Assembly: GCA_009777055.1 (NCBI GenBank)
Contig: WRMQ01000012.1
Location: 1 to 40,672, forward strand
Reading direction: 5' to 3'
From: Oscillospiraceae bacterium
GTDB taxonomy: Bacteria > Bacillota > Clostridia > Oscillospirales > Acutalibacteraceae
DNA: 40,672 nt
This document shows, in pieces, positions 13,601 to 21,626 of the stretch. Each line of letters starts with the position of its first letter. The first letter of the stretch is position 1. Both the position numbers and the translations under genes were made by a program. The notes below the pieces were generated by a model, which saw only the letters and a program-made list of their open reading frames with translations, was not told the DNA's origin and made no database searches.

Positions 13601-16600
13601 ACGGTATGGATCGACAGCGAAGGCTATGTGACCGACCAGGCGGGCAACCGGGGCACCGCCGACAAGCCCGCGTTTTGTTTCAGCATGTCCGCTCCCATAC
13701 ACTCCTCGTTTGCCCTGGAGGGCGTGGTTCTGACGCCGGTCAGCGCGCCCGATATGGTCGTAGAGGACCTTCTCCCCGCCGGGCTGACCTATCAGCCGGG
13801 CAGCACTTCAGGCGCGGGCGAACCGGTCACTACCACCGAGGATGGCCGGGAGAAGCTGACCTGGACGCTCCCGGGGAATCCATCTTCGGCGGACATAAGC
13901 TTCACCGCAAACATTGACCCTGCGGCAAAGGGAGTCTTTGAAAACACGGCGACGGTCACGGTGGGTTTGGCGGTCGCGATGACCAACCCGACCTATCACA
14001 CGACCGAGAAACGGATGACCGAACGGTTCGTGGAGCACGGCACGGGCACGGAGCTAAAGCCGGACGAAACGACATTTACGTCCGCAAGCAGTTATCAGCT
14101 CCCGCTCATTTCCTATGGCGACATAACGTACGATGATGAAATATATGCCTATTACGGCTATTCCCTGCTGTCGGAGGGGGACGCGACTGTACATGAGTCC
14201 CAGCTTCTCAATCATAACATAAGCGGCATGGACGCGGAGGTCATCACCCTGCACTTTAGAAAAAAACCCAAGGTGACGGTCCACTTCGCCGACGGGAGCG
14301 GAACGGTCGTCCAACCGGCGGTCACGGCGGATGTGGCCTACGGCGCGGATTACACCGTACCGGATTATTACCTGAACGATATCGGCAGCTATATGTATTA
14401 TAAAGCGGTCAACGGCACGCCCGCTGCCAATCCATTCGCCGGGACAGTGACGCCTCCGGCAGCGCTGACCAATATCACGGCCGACACGGACATTACGCTG
14501 TATTTCACGCAAAGCGGGTATCCTGTTACGGTCCATTTCGTGGAGCTTTACAACAGCATGAACATGCTGCAAAGCGACCGCTCCTTTATCGTGGACACGG
14601 GCGGCACATTCACGCCGGGCACGGTATCCCCGAGCCTGTTCGCGCCGGTCACACCGGACAACGGCATGGAGAGGGAATACAGCTATTACGGTTATTCCAT
14701 CGGAAGCTCGACGACAGTGATACCGGGGCAGCCTCCGCAGCAGACGGGGATAAACGCGCCGCTTGAGATCAGCCTGTATTTCAATACAAGCTATTCAATC
14801 ATCGAACAGTTCCACACGACGGACGAGCCGCGATACGAGCCTCATACGGGCGGCTGTGATCCTTCTGACGGCCATACTCATGACCGGCTCCCGCCTGTCG
14901 AGCTGAAACCCGACAATACGGTAAATATACCCGGCGGGTTCCCCTACAGCGGCAACCCTCCCGCTACCATCAATTTGCACAGCGAGGATTGGGATTATGT
15001 GGGCTACAAGGCCGGCGACGACAACGGCGCGTTGAACTACGGTTATCCCTCCGATCCCGCGATCACGAGCGTCAACGGCGACTTCACCTTCGTTTACGTT
15101 TACGAAAAGCCGGACGAATCGAGCGAGATCACCGTGTCCAAGAGCGCGAGCGTTTCCTCTGAAACGCAGCTGACCGCGGGTCAGAAATACAGCTACACCA
15201 TCGGCGTGGATGGGGCGAATGCCGCACCAACGTTTACATCAGAGGATTTCGAGTATACAGGAGCGGTGGAGCCTTTTACCGCCCCCGTGGCCGGAACCTA
15301 CAAGCTTGAGGTTTGGGGCGCTCAGGGAAAAGCTTTTAACACCAATGCGGGCACGGGCGGCAAAGGCGGCTATTCCGCAGGGACTGTTACGCTTGCGGCG
15401 GAAGAAACGATCTATGTGTACGTCGGCGGCTCGGGCAAAGCTGTCGTCAACGGAAGCAACGGCGGTAACGTCAACAGCGCGGCCACTGGCGGAGGAGGGA
15501 CCGACATACGGTTATCTTCCGGCGCCAGTACGCTGGGCACCCGTATTATAGTGGCGGGCGGCGGCGGGTCCGGCGGAACGGGTTCAAACGCTACCGGCGG
15601 ATATGGCGGCAGCAACAGCACAAACAACACCGATGGCGGGTCCGGCGCAGCCGGCGGCGTCACAGGCACCAATCCCGGCGGAACCAGCGGTACGCAAAGC
15701 GCCGGCGGCCAGATCGGCGGATCATTAGGGACGGCCGGAACAGTCGGTGTGTTTGGTATTGGCGGTAACGGAGGATATAGTTCAACGACACGTTACGGCG
15801 GCGCGGCCGGCGGCGGCTGGTACGGCGGCGGCGGCGGAAGAGCGGGCAGCACCAGCACCAACGGTTCGGGCGGAAGCGGCGGAAGCGGCTATGTATTTAC
15901 ATCCGGCTCAAACAAAACCGGTTACGGCGCGAACATTCCTAATTCCAAGTATTATCTGACCGATACCGTCATGATCGCCGGAAACGTTTCCATGCCAAAC
16001 CCCGCCGGCGGAGCGAACATCCCCGGGAAAGACGGCGACGGTTACGCCAGAATCACTTTAGTGGCGGCTTCCGGTCCGTTGGTGCCCGACATGACCATCA
16101 CCGACCTCCTGCCCCAAGGGCTGCAATATGTCAGCAGCGATGTCGCGCCCGTTTCCGAGGATGATTTTGTCGGCAACCGCCAAAGGCTGACCTGGGAGCT
16201 TTCGGGACAAAGCAGCGTAACGGTGGAGGTAGAGGTGCTGAATAACGGGCTGACCTTCATCAACACCGCCACGATGGAAATTGACGAAACAACTTACTTC
16301 ACCAACGCGACCTATCATCGTTCAGGCGTAAAGATCACCGAACGTTTCCGGGATAAGGAGGATATCGAAGGGACCCTTCTCGCGCCCGATAACGCGATCA
16401 TCCAAGCGGCGGGAACCGCGTATACCGAAAAGGATAATGTCAACGGCATCTCCGGCTGGACCTATTGGGGCTGGAAGCTGGAAAGCGGAGCCGCAACGGA
16501 GGGAACTCCTTCCCCGGCGACGATTATTTCTTCAGTGAGCGGCGGCGAGACCATCACCTATCTCTATACGGAGGCCGCCGCGCCTCCTGTTGGCCCCGAG

Positions 16601-17158
16601 CCGGCCATCGTAACCCTGAACGCCCTCAAAAAAGCCACAGGAGGCTCAATGTCGGCGAACCAATTCATCTTTGAATTGTTTGACTGCCAGGAATCTGTGA
16701 GTGTAGGTACATCGAATCCAGATGCCGGCGCAAGCAGCCCGGTCATTTTCGGCGCGTTTATCTTTACAGAAGAGGATACGTATGTCTATCTCATGAAGGA
16801 ATCCTTCACGGGCGCTGTAAACGGGTGGAAGGGCGGCTGGAAACTGGACGACACCTGCTACCGGATTGAGATTGAAGTAGAAGACGTTAACAATGTACTA
16901 ATTCCCACCGTGACCTATGTCGAATGCGACAGCAGCGGCGTGTCATTGGGCGGATCACCGAAAACCTACACGGATGAAACCCAAAGCAGCTGGCCGGTCT
17001 TCACCAACATCTTCGGCGGCCCGGTGCTCCCGATGGTAGGCGGCTCCGGCGAGGGCGCTTTCACAGCCGCCGCGCTGGCGGGCATGGTTTTCCTGGGTCC
17101 CGCGCTGTTCATCTACCGGCGCAGCCGGCGCGGAAAGCGCCTGGCCCGGCTGGAATAG
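10691..17158 (+). CDS. Giant cell-wall-anchored pilus tip adhesin
   Basis: A 2155-aa surface protein. A hydrophobic export segment is at 20-42. About 60-540 is a beta-rich region without a clear family. DUF11/isopeptide-like modules begin near 549 (SKSASVGGVSNN, TIDYTI), 1020 (DLLPAGLTYQPGS), 1480 (SKSASVSSETQLTAGQKYSY) and 1800 (DLLPQGLQYV). MucBP-like repeats lie at about 1109-1470 (MTERFVEHGTG, VTVHFADGSGTVV, VTVHFVELYNS). A Gly-rich domain (about 1518-1790, opening GTYKLEVWGAQG) and an FctA/Spy0128-like pilin domain (about 1973-2100, NALKKATGGSMSANQFIFEL) follow. The end is a sorting signal: LPMVG near 2113, hydrophobic span, RRSRRGKR tail. The class C sortase downstream probably adds it to the pilus tip. 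Confidence 0.85.
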   Translation: MKRNDRVMGKILADKQRRRIALAVFAPLLAAVVVLTGILSLLPARTAESPLEEFTVTGVTQRRYTSLGLETYNNSNIAGYLDSWKVPGMSIEDPVTLNPLSSGKNDHLVIYRLPLGGYAVPDTVKWNGRRNLVDHIVLLYTNEGWEQIGTVTATSNEIHIWKLSPAQQAGAAGKYLYIAFFADKTNPDLDLAGITNASTSPFSVIAAFDSLPQAIFNRDPLPSPPPMVDDNLSAVDWTETVDHTGYDTGSTLAYTRETSTKFNGYETPDHVVFGDNVVRFFGYGRDPYMDYVFCDNNASFEGVAFKLTPVQMIFHTFYQTGFLFGGVMNGGNYTGYALILECGNSEGMLETGTASLSLYYINNEPWDTDQFTPGSAATTRTLIATYKTGIKNRDNTPIDVNIKITGGNTAEVYIDGTLRSSIGVAMPGQGFGFFTGYYEHACTILSVVQYDYVALTGLPPVPMKLTTVTARFYDADETWTEIAASQTEQGYAGMVYDVIPPKNVTINDEDWVFVNSLPGKREGLVYKNQYYHDVINLYYRKIDGDITASKSASVGGVSNNGAEQEPVKVNPGGTIDYTISAQKVEPTRYVLRGIQFDSTSSPLSNAMRTNIEDAKTLFGIDSPYLSNAAYNYSTYYRYNPYLTPTPTGEGISCIAPVEILEKADMVNEADGSPVGDLPPGAYTMSVVFVKTPFNGGSAERPNSAQWPGVYIGMGADFYYSDSGVSFVNTLARVHPGNAKLHVPASELSTSGGYGLTDPIEIGEIRISASGRILSGFQWQIHIPQVDDMIQMFPIVEDKAGNSVTIASIVLTPVESDSYFFPIGASTGDYQRSAVTNFNACFSQTVATTLYNKDIKMGSYSGNSTTPPFSAVAFYRTSNVTNNLVTLNRVEMADNLTMPPGQYTVGFNFLQSDIGGSVNFTYNGATMTLVSASSPSALNVGIGNVSNTGPNTGTSVSLYHPYTRWTTETAGTVWIDSEGYVTDQAGNRGTADKPAFCFSMSAPIHSSFALEGVVLTPVSAPDMVVEDLLPAGLTYQPGSTSGAGEPVTTTEDGREKLTWTLPGNPSSADISFTANIDPAAKGVFENTATVTVGLAVAMTNPTYHTTEKRMTERFVEHGTGTELKPDETTFTSASSYQLPLISYGDITYDDEIYAYYGYSLLSEGDATVHESQLLNHNISGMDAEVITLHFRKKPKVTVHFADGSGTVVQPAVTADVAYGADYTVPDYYLNDIGSYMYYKAVNGTPAANPFAGTVTPPAALTNITADTDITLYFTQSGYPVTVHFVELYNSMNMLQSDRSFIVDTGGTFTPGTVSPSLFAPVTPDNGMEREYSYYGYSIGSSTTVIPGQPPQQTGINAPLEISLYFNTSYSIIEQFHTTDEPRYEPHTGGCDPSDGHTHDRLPPVELKPDNTVNIPGGFPYSGNPPATINLHSEDWDYVGYKAGDDNGALNYGYPSDPAITSVNGDFTFVYVYEKPDESSEITVSKSASVSSETQLTAGQKYSYTIGVDGANAAPTFTSEDFEYTGAVEPFTAPVAGTYKLEVWGAQGKAFNTNAGTGGKGGYSAGTVTLAAEETIYVYVGGSGKAVVNGSNGGNVNSAATGGGGTDIRLSSGASTLGTRIIVAGGGGSGGTGSNATGGYGGSNSTNNTDGGSGAAGGVTGTNPGGTSGTQSAGGQIGGSLGTAGTVGVFGIGGNGGYSSTTRYGGAAGGGWYGGGGGRAGSTSTNGSGGSGGSGYVFTSGSNKTGYGANIPNSKYYLTDTVMIAGNVSMPNPAGGANIPGKDGDGYARITLVAASGPLVPDMTITDLLPQGLQYVSSDVAPVSEDDFVGNRQRLTWELSGQSSVTVEVEVLNNGLTFINTATMEIDETTYFTNATYHRSGVKITERFRDKEDIEGTLLAPDNAIIQAAGTAYTEKDNVNGISGWTYWGWKLESGAATEGTPSPATIISSVSGGETITYLYTEAAAPPVGPEPAIVTLNALKKATGGSMSANQFIFELFDCQESVSVGTSNPDAGASSPVIFGAFIFTEEDTYVYLMKESFTGAVNGWKGGWKLDDTCYRIEIEVEDVNNVLIPTVTYVECDSSGVSLGGSPKTYTDETQSSWPVFTNIFGGPVLPMVGGSGEGAFTAAALAGMVFLGPALFIYRRSRRGKRLARLE

Positions 17159-17242
17159 CGCACGCGGCAATCCCCCGCATGCACGGGTTAAAATATACCG
17201 CTTTCCCTAAAAAACAAAGAAAAAGAAAAGGAGCAACCCAAA

Positions 17243-18739
17243 ATGAAAACACGCAAAATCGCAACCCTGATCCTGGCCATGGTCATGGCCCTGGCCCTGG
17301 CGCTGCCGCTGGGCATGAACGCCTTCGCGGCGGGCGACGGTAAAATCGTCATCACACCGCCCGACCGCCTGGTTCTTACCTCAGATGACGCACCTCAGTT
17401 CAAGGCCTACAAGCTGTTTGACGTCTTGGTCAGCCCGGACGGCGTGAACCACGCTTACGAGCCCACACTTGAGGTTGAAGAATGGCTGTTAACAACTGAT
17501 GGCTCGGCTTTCGGCCTTAACCTGGAAACCTATATCCGGACGAACGAAGACCTGACCGCCCTGGCCAGCGCCCTGAAGGATGCCGAGTTTGAAGACAGCG
17601 GCTCCGCCGAGTTGGTTAGCGACGGAAACGTGGAAATCACAGGCCTGGATTACGGCTACTACCTGGTTACCGGCCAGGGCTCGACGATCGAAACCTCGAC
17701 AAAACCAGACAAATTGGCGGTTATGGCCCGCGGCGCGATGGTTACGATCACCTCGGCCGTCCCAACAGCAACCATCGCCCTCAAGGCCGACGCCCCCACG
17801 CTGACCAAAACGGCCTCCAACAGCGCGGGCGGCGCTTTCGCGACGCCAATCTCCGATGTCAAAATCGGTGATACCGTGTACTTCAAGATTACCTCCGAGG
17901 TTCCGGACATGACCGGCTACAGCAGCTACACATACAAAATCACGGATACTCTGGGCGCCGGCCTGACGATCAACCCAAGCAGTGTCGCGGTCAAGATCAA
18001 CGACGAACCATATACGGGCTTCACCCCGACCGTGTCCGGCCAGCTGCTGACCATTGATTTCACCTCAGCCTTCCTGACCGGATTCAACAGCGCGGGAAAT
18101 GAAGACATCGTTTTCGACGCCCCCATCGTGGTCACCTACAATGCCGTGCTCAACACCTCTGCCGCCGCGAATAACGGCGCAACGAACAGCGCCGCGCTGA
18201 CCTTCAGCAACGACCCTGACGGCAACGGCACCGGCACCACGCTGACCGACACTGCCGAAATCAAGCTGTTTTCCATCACCGTTACCGCGGTCAATAACGA
18301 AACGAACGCCCTCCTGCCCGATGCCGAGTTTAAGCTGAAGAAGGGCGGCGCCTATGTCCAGTTCATCGACAATGAAAACGGCACCTACCGTGTCGCCACG
18401 GATACTGAAATTAGCAACGCGGGCACAACCAAGAAGGAAGTCATCATCACCGACTCCCAGGGAAAAGCGGTCCTTCAGGGCCTGAACCCCGGCAGCTATA
18501 CCCTGGAGAACACCGTCCCGCCCGAAGGCTTTAACAAAGCCGATGATGAGTCAATTAACATCGTCGCTGCTAATGTGGCGCGCGAAGTCCGCTTCAGCGG
18601 CGGCTCCCAGCTGCCCATCACCGGCGGCATCGGCGAAATCCTCTTTGTCGTGATCGGCATCGGCGGCGCGCTTGCTGTCGCGGCCGCGGTCGTTTACTAC
18701 ACGAAAAAGCGCCGCCTGAGCGCGCTGAAGACCCACTAA
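17243..18739 (+). CDS. Major fimbrial backbone pilin (isopeptide-forming)
   Basis: A 498-aa LPxTG pilin of the SpaA/SpaH type. Signal peptide 1-30 (cut near AFAA-GDG). N-terminal domain to about 175; then ATIALKADAPTLTK, where K181 is at the place of the pilin-motif lysine used for polymerisation although the classical YPKN is missing. D2-type isopeptide domain 186-335 with DTVYFKITSEVPD, K189 as candidate donor and N323 (FSNDP) as acceptor. SpaA/Cna-B domain 343-445 with E-box YTLENTVPPEGF (E422). Sorting signal LPITG (457-461), membrane span, KKRR tail. AAGGAG precedes the ATG. It lies between the tip adhesin and its sortase, and composition suggests it is the most abundant product. Confidence 0.93.
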   Translation: MKTRKIATLILAMVMALALALPLGMNAFAAGDGKIVITPPDRLVLTSDDAPQFKAYKLFDVLVSPDGVNHAYEPTLEVEEWLLTTDGSAFGLNLETYIRTNEDLTALASALKDAEFEDSGSAELVSDGNVEITGLDYGYYLVTGQGSTIETSTKPDKLAVMARGAMVTITSAVPTATIALKADAPTLTKTASNSAGGAFATPISDVKIGDTVYFKITSEVPDMTGYSSYTYKITDTLGAGLTINPSSVAVKINDEPYTGFTPTVSGQLLTIDFTSAFLTGFNSAGNEDIVFDAPIVVTYNAVLNTSAAANNGATNSAALTFSNDPDGNGTGTTLTDTAEIKLFSITVTAVNNETNALLPDAEFKLKKGGAYVQFIDNENGTYRVATDTEISNAGTTKKEVIITDSQGKAVLQGLNPGSYTLENTVPPEGFNKADDESINIVAANVAREVRFSGGSQLPITGGIGEILFVVIGIGGALAVAAAVVYYTKKRRLSALKTH

Positions 18740-18760
18740 GTCATCCTGGTATCCCGCCCT

Positions 18761-18784
18761 GCCCGGCGCTTTCCCGCGCCGGGC
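18761..18784 (+). promoter_or_regulatory. Strong hairpin between backbone pilin and sortase genes
   Basis: GCCCGGCGC (18761-18769) and GCGCCGGGC (18776-18784) form a perfect 9-bp GC-only stem with a 6-base loop, without T-run. It stands 22 bp after the pilin stop. Such stems protect upstream mRNA 3' ends and lower downstream expression, fitting the need for much pilin and little sortase (inference). Confidence 0.6.
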
Positions 18785-18820
18785 GGCGGACGCCGCGACA
18801 ACCGCGGCAGGGAGAGAGCT

Positions 18821-19657
18821 ATGAAAAAACACATCTTCATATATACCGGCTTTGCCCTGGCTTTTCTCGTGTTTCTCTCCGTGCTGCTGTACCCCCGCGT
18901 GGCCAAGTACGTCAACGCCCGCAGCCAGTCGCGGATCGTCGTGCAGTACCTCGACAAAGTTTCCGGCATGGACGAGGAAGAGGCCCGGGTGCTCCTGGAG
19001 GCCGCGCGCGAATACAACGAAAGCCTGCTCGAAAAGGCATTCCGGTTCGAATTCACGCCGGAGGAAACGGCGCGGTACAAAAGCCTGCTGGATCCCGGCG
19101 GCGGCGTCATGGGCATCCTGGAAATCGGCAAAATTGACGTCAAGCTGCCCATCTACCACGGCACGGACGAGAGCGTGCTGGCGGCCGGGATCGGGCATTT
19201 GCCGGGCTCGTCCCTGCCCGTGGGCGGCACGGGGACCCACGCCGTCATCACCGGGCACCGGGGCCTGCCGTCGTCGAAGCTGCTGTCGAGCCTGGACAAA
19301 ATCGCCGAGGGAGACACCTTCCTGCTGCACGTTCTTGGCGAAACGCTGACCTACCAGGTGGACGACATCAAAACAGTGGAGCCCAACGAGCTGCGCGCCC
19401 TGGATATCGACCCGGACCTGGACTTCTGCACGCTGGTTACCTGCACGCCATACGGCGTGAACACCCACCGCCTGCTGGTGCGCGGCCAGCGCGTGGAAAC
19501 CCTCGCCAGCCCTGACCGGGCAACCTTCCGCGCCGACGCGAGGCGTGTGGAAAGACCCTTGATCATCTTGCTGTTTCTCGTTCCGGCGCTGCCGGTTCTG
19601 GTGATATTTTTCGTCCTGGGATACAGGAAAATCCGCAAAGGAGGCGTCGCCTCATGA
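18821..19657 (+). CDS. srtC: Class C (pilin-polymerising) sortase
   Basis: A 278-aa sortase with membrane helices at both ends (about 6-24 and 246-268), the class C topology. Catalytic residues are H146 (TGHRG), C208 (TLVTCTPYG) and R217 (NTHRLLVRG). The lid region has DPGGG at 91-95 in place of the usual DPF/DPW, so the aromatic lid residue is replaced by glycine. Class C sortases join the LPxTG threonine of one pilin to a lysine of the next and assemble the shaft on the outer face of the membrane. The RBS is AGGGAGAG. Its last codon overlaps the start of the accessory pilin gene (ATGA). Confidence 0.93.
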   Translation: MKKHIFIYTGFALAFLVFLSVLLYPRVAKYVNARSQSRIVVQYLDKVSGMDEEEARVLLEAAREYNESLLEKAFRFEFTPEETARYKSLLDPGGGVMGILEIGKIDVKLPIYHGTDESVLAAGIGHLPGSSLPVGGTGTHAVITGHRGLPSSKLLSSLDKIAEGDTFLLHVLGETLTYQVDDIKTVEPNELRALDIDPDLDFCTLVTCTPYGVNTHRLLVRGQRVETLASPDRATFRADARRVERPLIILLFLVPALPVLVIFFVLGYRKIRKGGVAS

Positions 19658-20319
19658 AACGAATCTTAGCCATACTATGCGCCGTGGCCTGCCTGCTGCT
19701 GACAACCGCGGGCGCCGTGTCGGCGGCCAGCCCAAGCCTGACGGTGGTCATGAAATACGGAAAAACGCCGTTGCAGGGAATCTGCCTCGCGGTGTGCCGC
19801 GTGGACGGCGCCGGCGAGAGCTTCGCCCGCCTGAGCGCGGAGGAAAACACCGCCCAGGCGGCGGCCTTCCATGCCCGGGCCGTGGAAAACAACACGGAGC
19901 GCATCGAAAAAACCACAGACAGCGAAGGCAAGGCTGTCTTCGAGGGCTTGCCCGACGGGCTGTATCTCGTGGTGCAGGTTGACGGCGAAGCGGACGAGTA
20001 CATCGTCGCGCCCTACCTGGTCGTCCTGCCCCGCGACGCGGTTTCGCTCCCGAAATCCGAGCCGGTCAGGCGCGAGCCCCCAACGATCACAGCCGCGCCC
20101 GGTTCAAGCGCAAACGAGGGCGGGCCGGACTATGCCCTGCCGGAAACCGGGGAGCCTGACGCAGATGCAAGCAAGCCCGGCAGGTTCACCCTGCCGGAAA
20201 CCGACGACCTGAACAATCTGAGCCTCTGGCTTGTCATTATGGGCGCCAGCTGCGCGGGCTTTATAATTATGATTCTTCTGGCAAGGAAGCACAAACGGCG
20301 CGAAAAGAATCCTGCTTAG
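19654..20319 (+). CDS. Small accessory or anchor pilin with two sorting motifs
   Basis: A 221-aa exported protein. Signal peptide 1-25 (LLLTTAGAVSAA). One small SpaA/Cna-B-like domain (27-128, PLQGICLAVCRVDG, EGKAVFEGLPDGLYLVVQVD). A Pro/Ser linker follows, then LPETG at 162-166 and a second motif LPETD at 180-184 directly before the hydrophobic span (189-209) and the RKHKRR tail. By position LPETD is the true sorting signal, although its last residue is D instead of G; LPETG lies 22 residues from the span. Start is coupled to the sortase stop. Likely the cell-wall anchoring subunit of the pilus. A GC-rich tail of about 230 bp follows with no supported gene. Confidence 0.8.
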   Translation: MKRILAILCAVACLLLTTAGAVSAASPSLTVVMKYGKTPLQGICLAVCRVDGAGESFARLSAEENTAQAAAFHARAVENNTERIEKTTDSEGKAVFEGLPDGLYLVVQVDGEADEYIVAPYLVVLPRDAVSLPKSEPVRREPPTITAAPGSSANEGGPDYALPETGEPDADASKPGRFTLPETDDLNNLSLWLVIMGASCAGFIIMILLARKHKRREKNPA

Positions 20320-20555
20320 CGTCTTGCCGCTGTGCTTCGCGGCAGTCAAGCCCGTCCTATGTGAAGGCCTGCCCGCGGCCCGAACGGAGCAAGCTGAACA
20401 ATCCCGCCGCGCTCCTGTACAGCGGATGTCGACCCTCATCGGCCTGCACACCAAGGACGAGCTGCTGGACATCTTCGCGGAGCTGTGCCTGCCGCTGAAG
20501 CCCGTGGCGGCCGAGCCAGCGGACCTGGCCGATTAATTTATATGCGGGCCAAGGC
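20320..20555. other. Gap after the pilus genes, no supported gene
   Basis: A plus-strand frame (20324-20536) ends in STLIGLHTKDELLDIFAELC and has protein-like composition in its last 36 codons, but there is no RBS before any start. It may be a gene remnant. Confidence 0.35.
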
Positions 20556-20590
20556 AAAAAAAGCCCCCTCCCCGTGAAAGGAGAGGGGTT
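20556..20590 (-). terminator. Terminator of the collagen-like gene
   Basis: On the minus strand CCCCTC (20588-20583) pairs with GAGGGG (20570-20565), with further pairs inside, and TTTTTTT follows (20562-20556). It stands 20 bp after the stop codon of the gene at 20610-21497. Confidence 0.8.
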
Positions 20591-20609
20591 GCGGTCATAG
20601 GTCAACGCG

Positions 20610-21497
20610 TCAATCAATCTCGAAAAACTTCGCCTCATAGAAGCCAAGGTCTTGCTCTAATGAAAATATGATCGTTTGCCCCTTGCCAATGAGCGTTGGC
20701 GATCCGCCTACCACAAGCCCATCAATAACAATTTGGGAAGCTAAGGGAGCAACAGCATAATATAAACCAGGGAAAACATCGAATTTAATGGCGCTTACAT
20801 ATCCTGTCCTGTCGGCTACCCATTGACGCATATAATAAAAAGACTTAATCGTGGATGTAACACTTGTAAAACCGGGAGAAACATAGTTTCCAGTTTCGGT
20901 TTCGCTAAAATACATAGGACTGACTGACAGGATAGTTTGTCCTATGTCAATCGGGAGGACCAAACATTTATCATGAGAAGCGGTGTCAGTGAAAAATGCT
21001 GAATTGATATCAAAGGGGGAGTCATCTATGAATAAATTAGATCCCAGGGCTAGAATATATCCCGGTTTATCCGCTACCCATTGATACATATAGCCTGTCG
21101 TATCTTCGCCAAACGTCAAGTTAAACGTCGTGTCCGTAATCAGCTCGGCGTTCCCATAATCCGGCACCCACATGCCCTGCGGGCCAGCCGGGCCGGGGTC
21201 GCCCTTGTCGCCTTTCGGCCCCTGAATCCCCTGCGGCCCTTGCGGGCCAGCCACGCCCTGGTCGCCCTGATCGCCCTGATCGCCCTTGGGCCCCTGAACG
21301 CCCTGCGGGCCAGCCGGGCCGGGGTCGCCCTTGTCGCCTTTTTCGCCTTGCTCATAGCCCTGCGCCTGCACCCATGTTTTCGTCGCGAAATCCTTGTTCT
21401 TGAGATAGTCCGTCAGCTCGTTGTTGTTGTCCAGCCGCGGCGCCAGAGGGCCGAGCAGCCCGAAGCACAACAGCCAAGCGATGATTTTGCCCCACAT
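20610..21497 (-). CDS. Collagen-like triple-helix repeat protein
   Basis: A 295-aa protein. A hydrophobic start (1-20, [17 protein letters not shown]) is followed by a short helix ([18 protein letters not shown]) reminiscent of phage tail-fibre joints, then about 19 Gly-X-Y triplets (51-108, [13 protein letters not shown] and [10 protein letters not shown]). The 185-aa C-terminal part holds two related halves, each with QWVAD-x-x-GY ([14 protein letters not shown] and [14 protein letters not shown]), so it arose by internal duplication. Collagen-like stalks of this type occur on spores, cell surfaces and phage fibres. The ATG at 21497 follows AAAGGCAGG and a consensus -10. Location and partner are unknown; a spore or surface appendage and a domesticated tail fibre are both possible. 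Confidence 0.75.
   Translation of the reverse strand: MWGKIIAWLLCFGLLGPLAPRLDNNNELTDYLKNKDFATKTWVQAQGYEQGEKGDKGDPGPAGPQGVQGPKGDQGDQGDQGVAGPQGPQGIQGPKGDKGDPGPAGPQGMWVPDYGNAELITDTTFNLTFGEDTTGYMYQWVADKPGYILALGSNLFIDDSPFDINSAFFTDTASHDKCLVLPIDIGQTILSVSPMYFSETETGNYVSPGFTSVTSTIKSFYYMRQWVADRTGYVSAIKFDVFPGLYYAVAPLASQIVIDGLVVGGSPTLIGKGQTIIFSLEQDLGFYEAKFFEID
21174..21341. repeat. 42-bp direct repeats inside the collagen-like gene
   Basis: The 42 bases at 21174-21215 recur exactly at 21300-21341, 126 bp (42 codons) apart, both encoding [13 protein letters not shown]-type triplets. Recombination between them would change the stalk length in frame. Confidence 0.8.
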
Positions 21498-21531
21498 AGT
21501 ATGTGCCTGCCTTTCAAAATTTAGTATCTGT

Positions 21532-21560
21532 ATTATAACACGGCGCGGGCCGCGGCGCAA
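21532..21560 (-). promoter_or_regulatory. Promoter of the collagen-like gene
   Basis: Minus strand TTGCGC (21560-21555), 17 bp, TATAAT (21537-21532). The -35 is imperfect and the spacer is very GC-rich (CGCGGCCCGCGCC), so an activator or another sigma factor may be involved. Confidence 0.6.
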
Positions 21561-21576
21561 GTGTTTTTTCTCATAA

Positions 21577-21603
21577 ACAAAAATCGGAAGCCCATCGCTT
21601 CCG
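21577..21603 (-). terminator. Terminator for the frameshifted minus-strand gene
   Basis: CGGAAGC (minus, 21603-21597) pairs with GCTTCCG (21591-21585) over a five-base loop, followed by ATTTTTGTTT. It supports the minus strand as the once-coding strand of 21627-21924. Confidence 0.65.
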
Positions 21604-21626
21604 GTTTCTTTGGCTTTTCCGGCCCG

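Noticed and set aside
15240-16060. Repetitive GC-rich stretch considered as a tandem repeat array or CRISPR
   Set aside because: It is the coding sequence of the Gly-rich domain of the adhesin; no regular repeat-spacer pattern. No CRISPR array was seen anywhere in the window.
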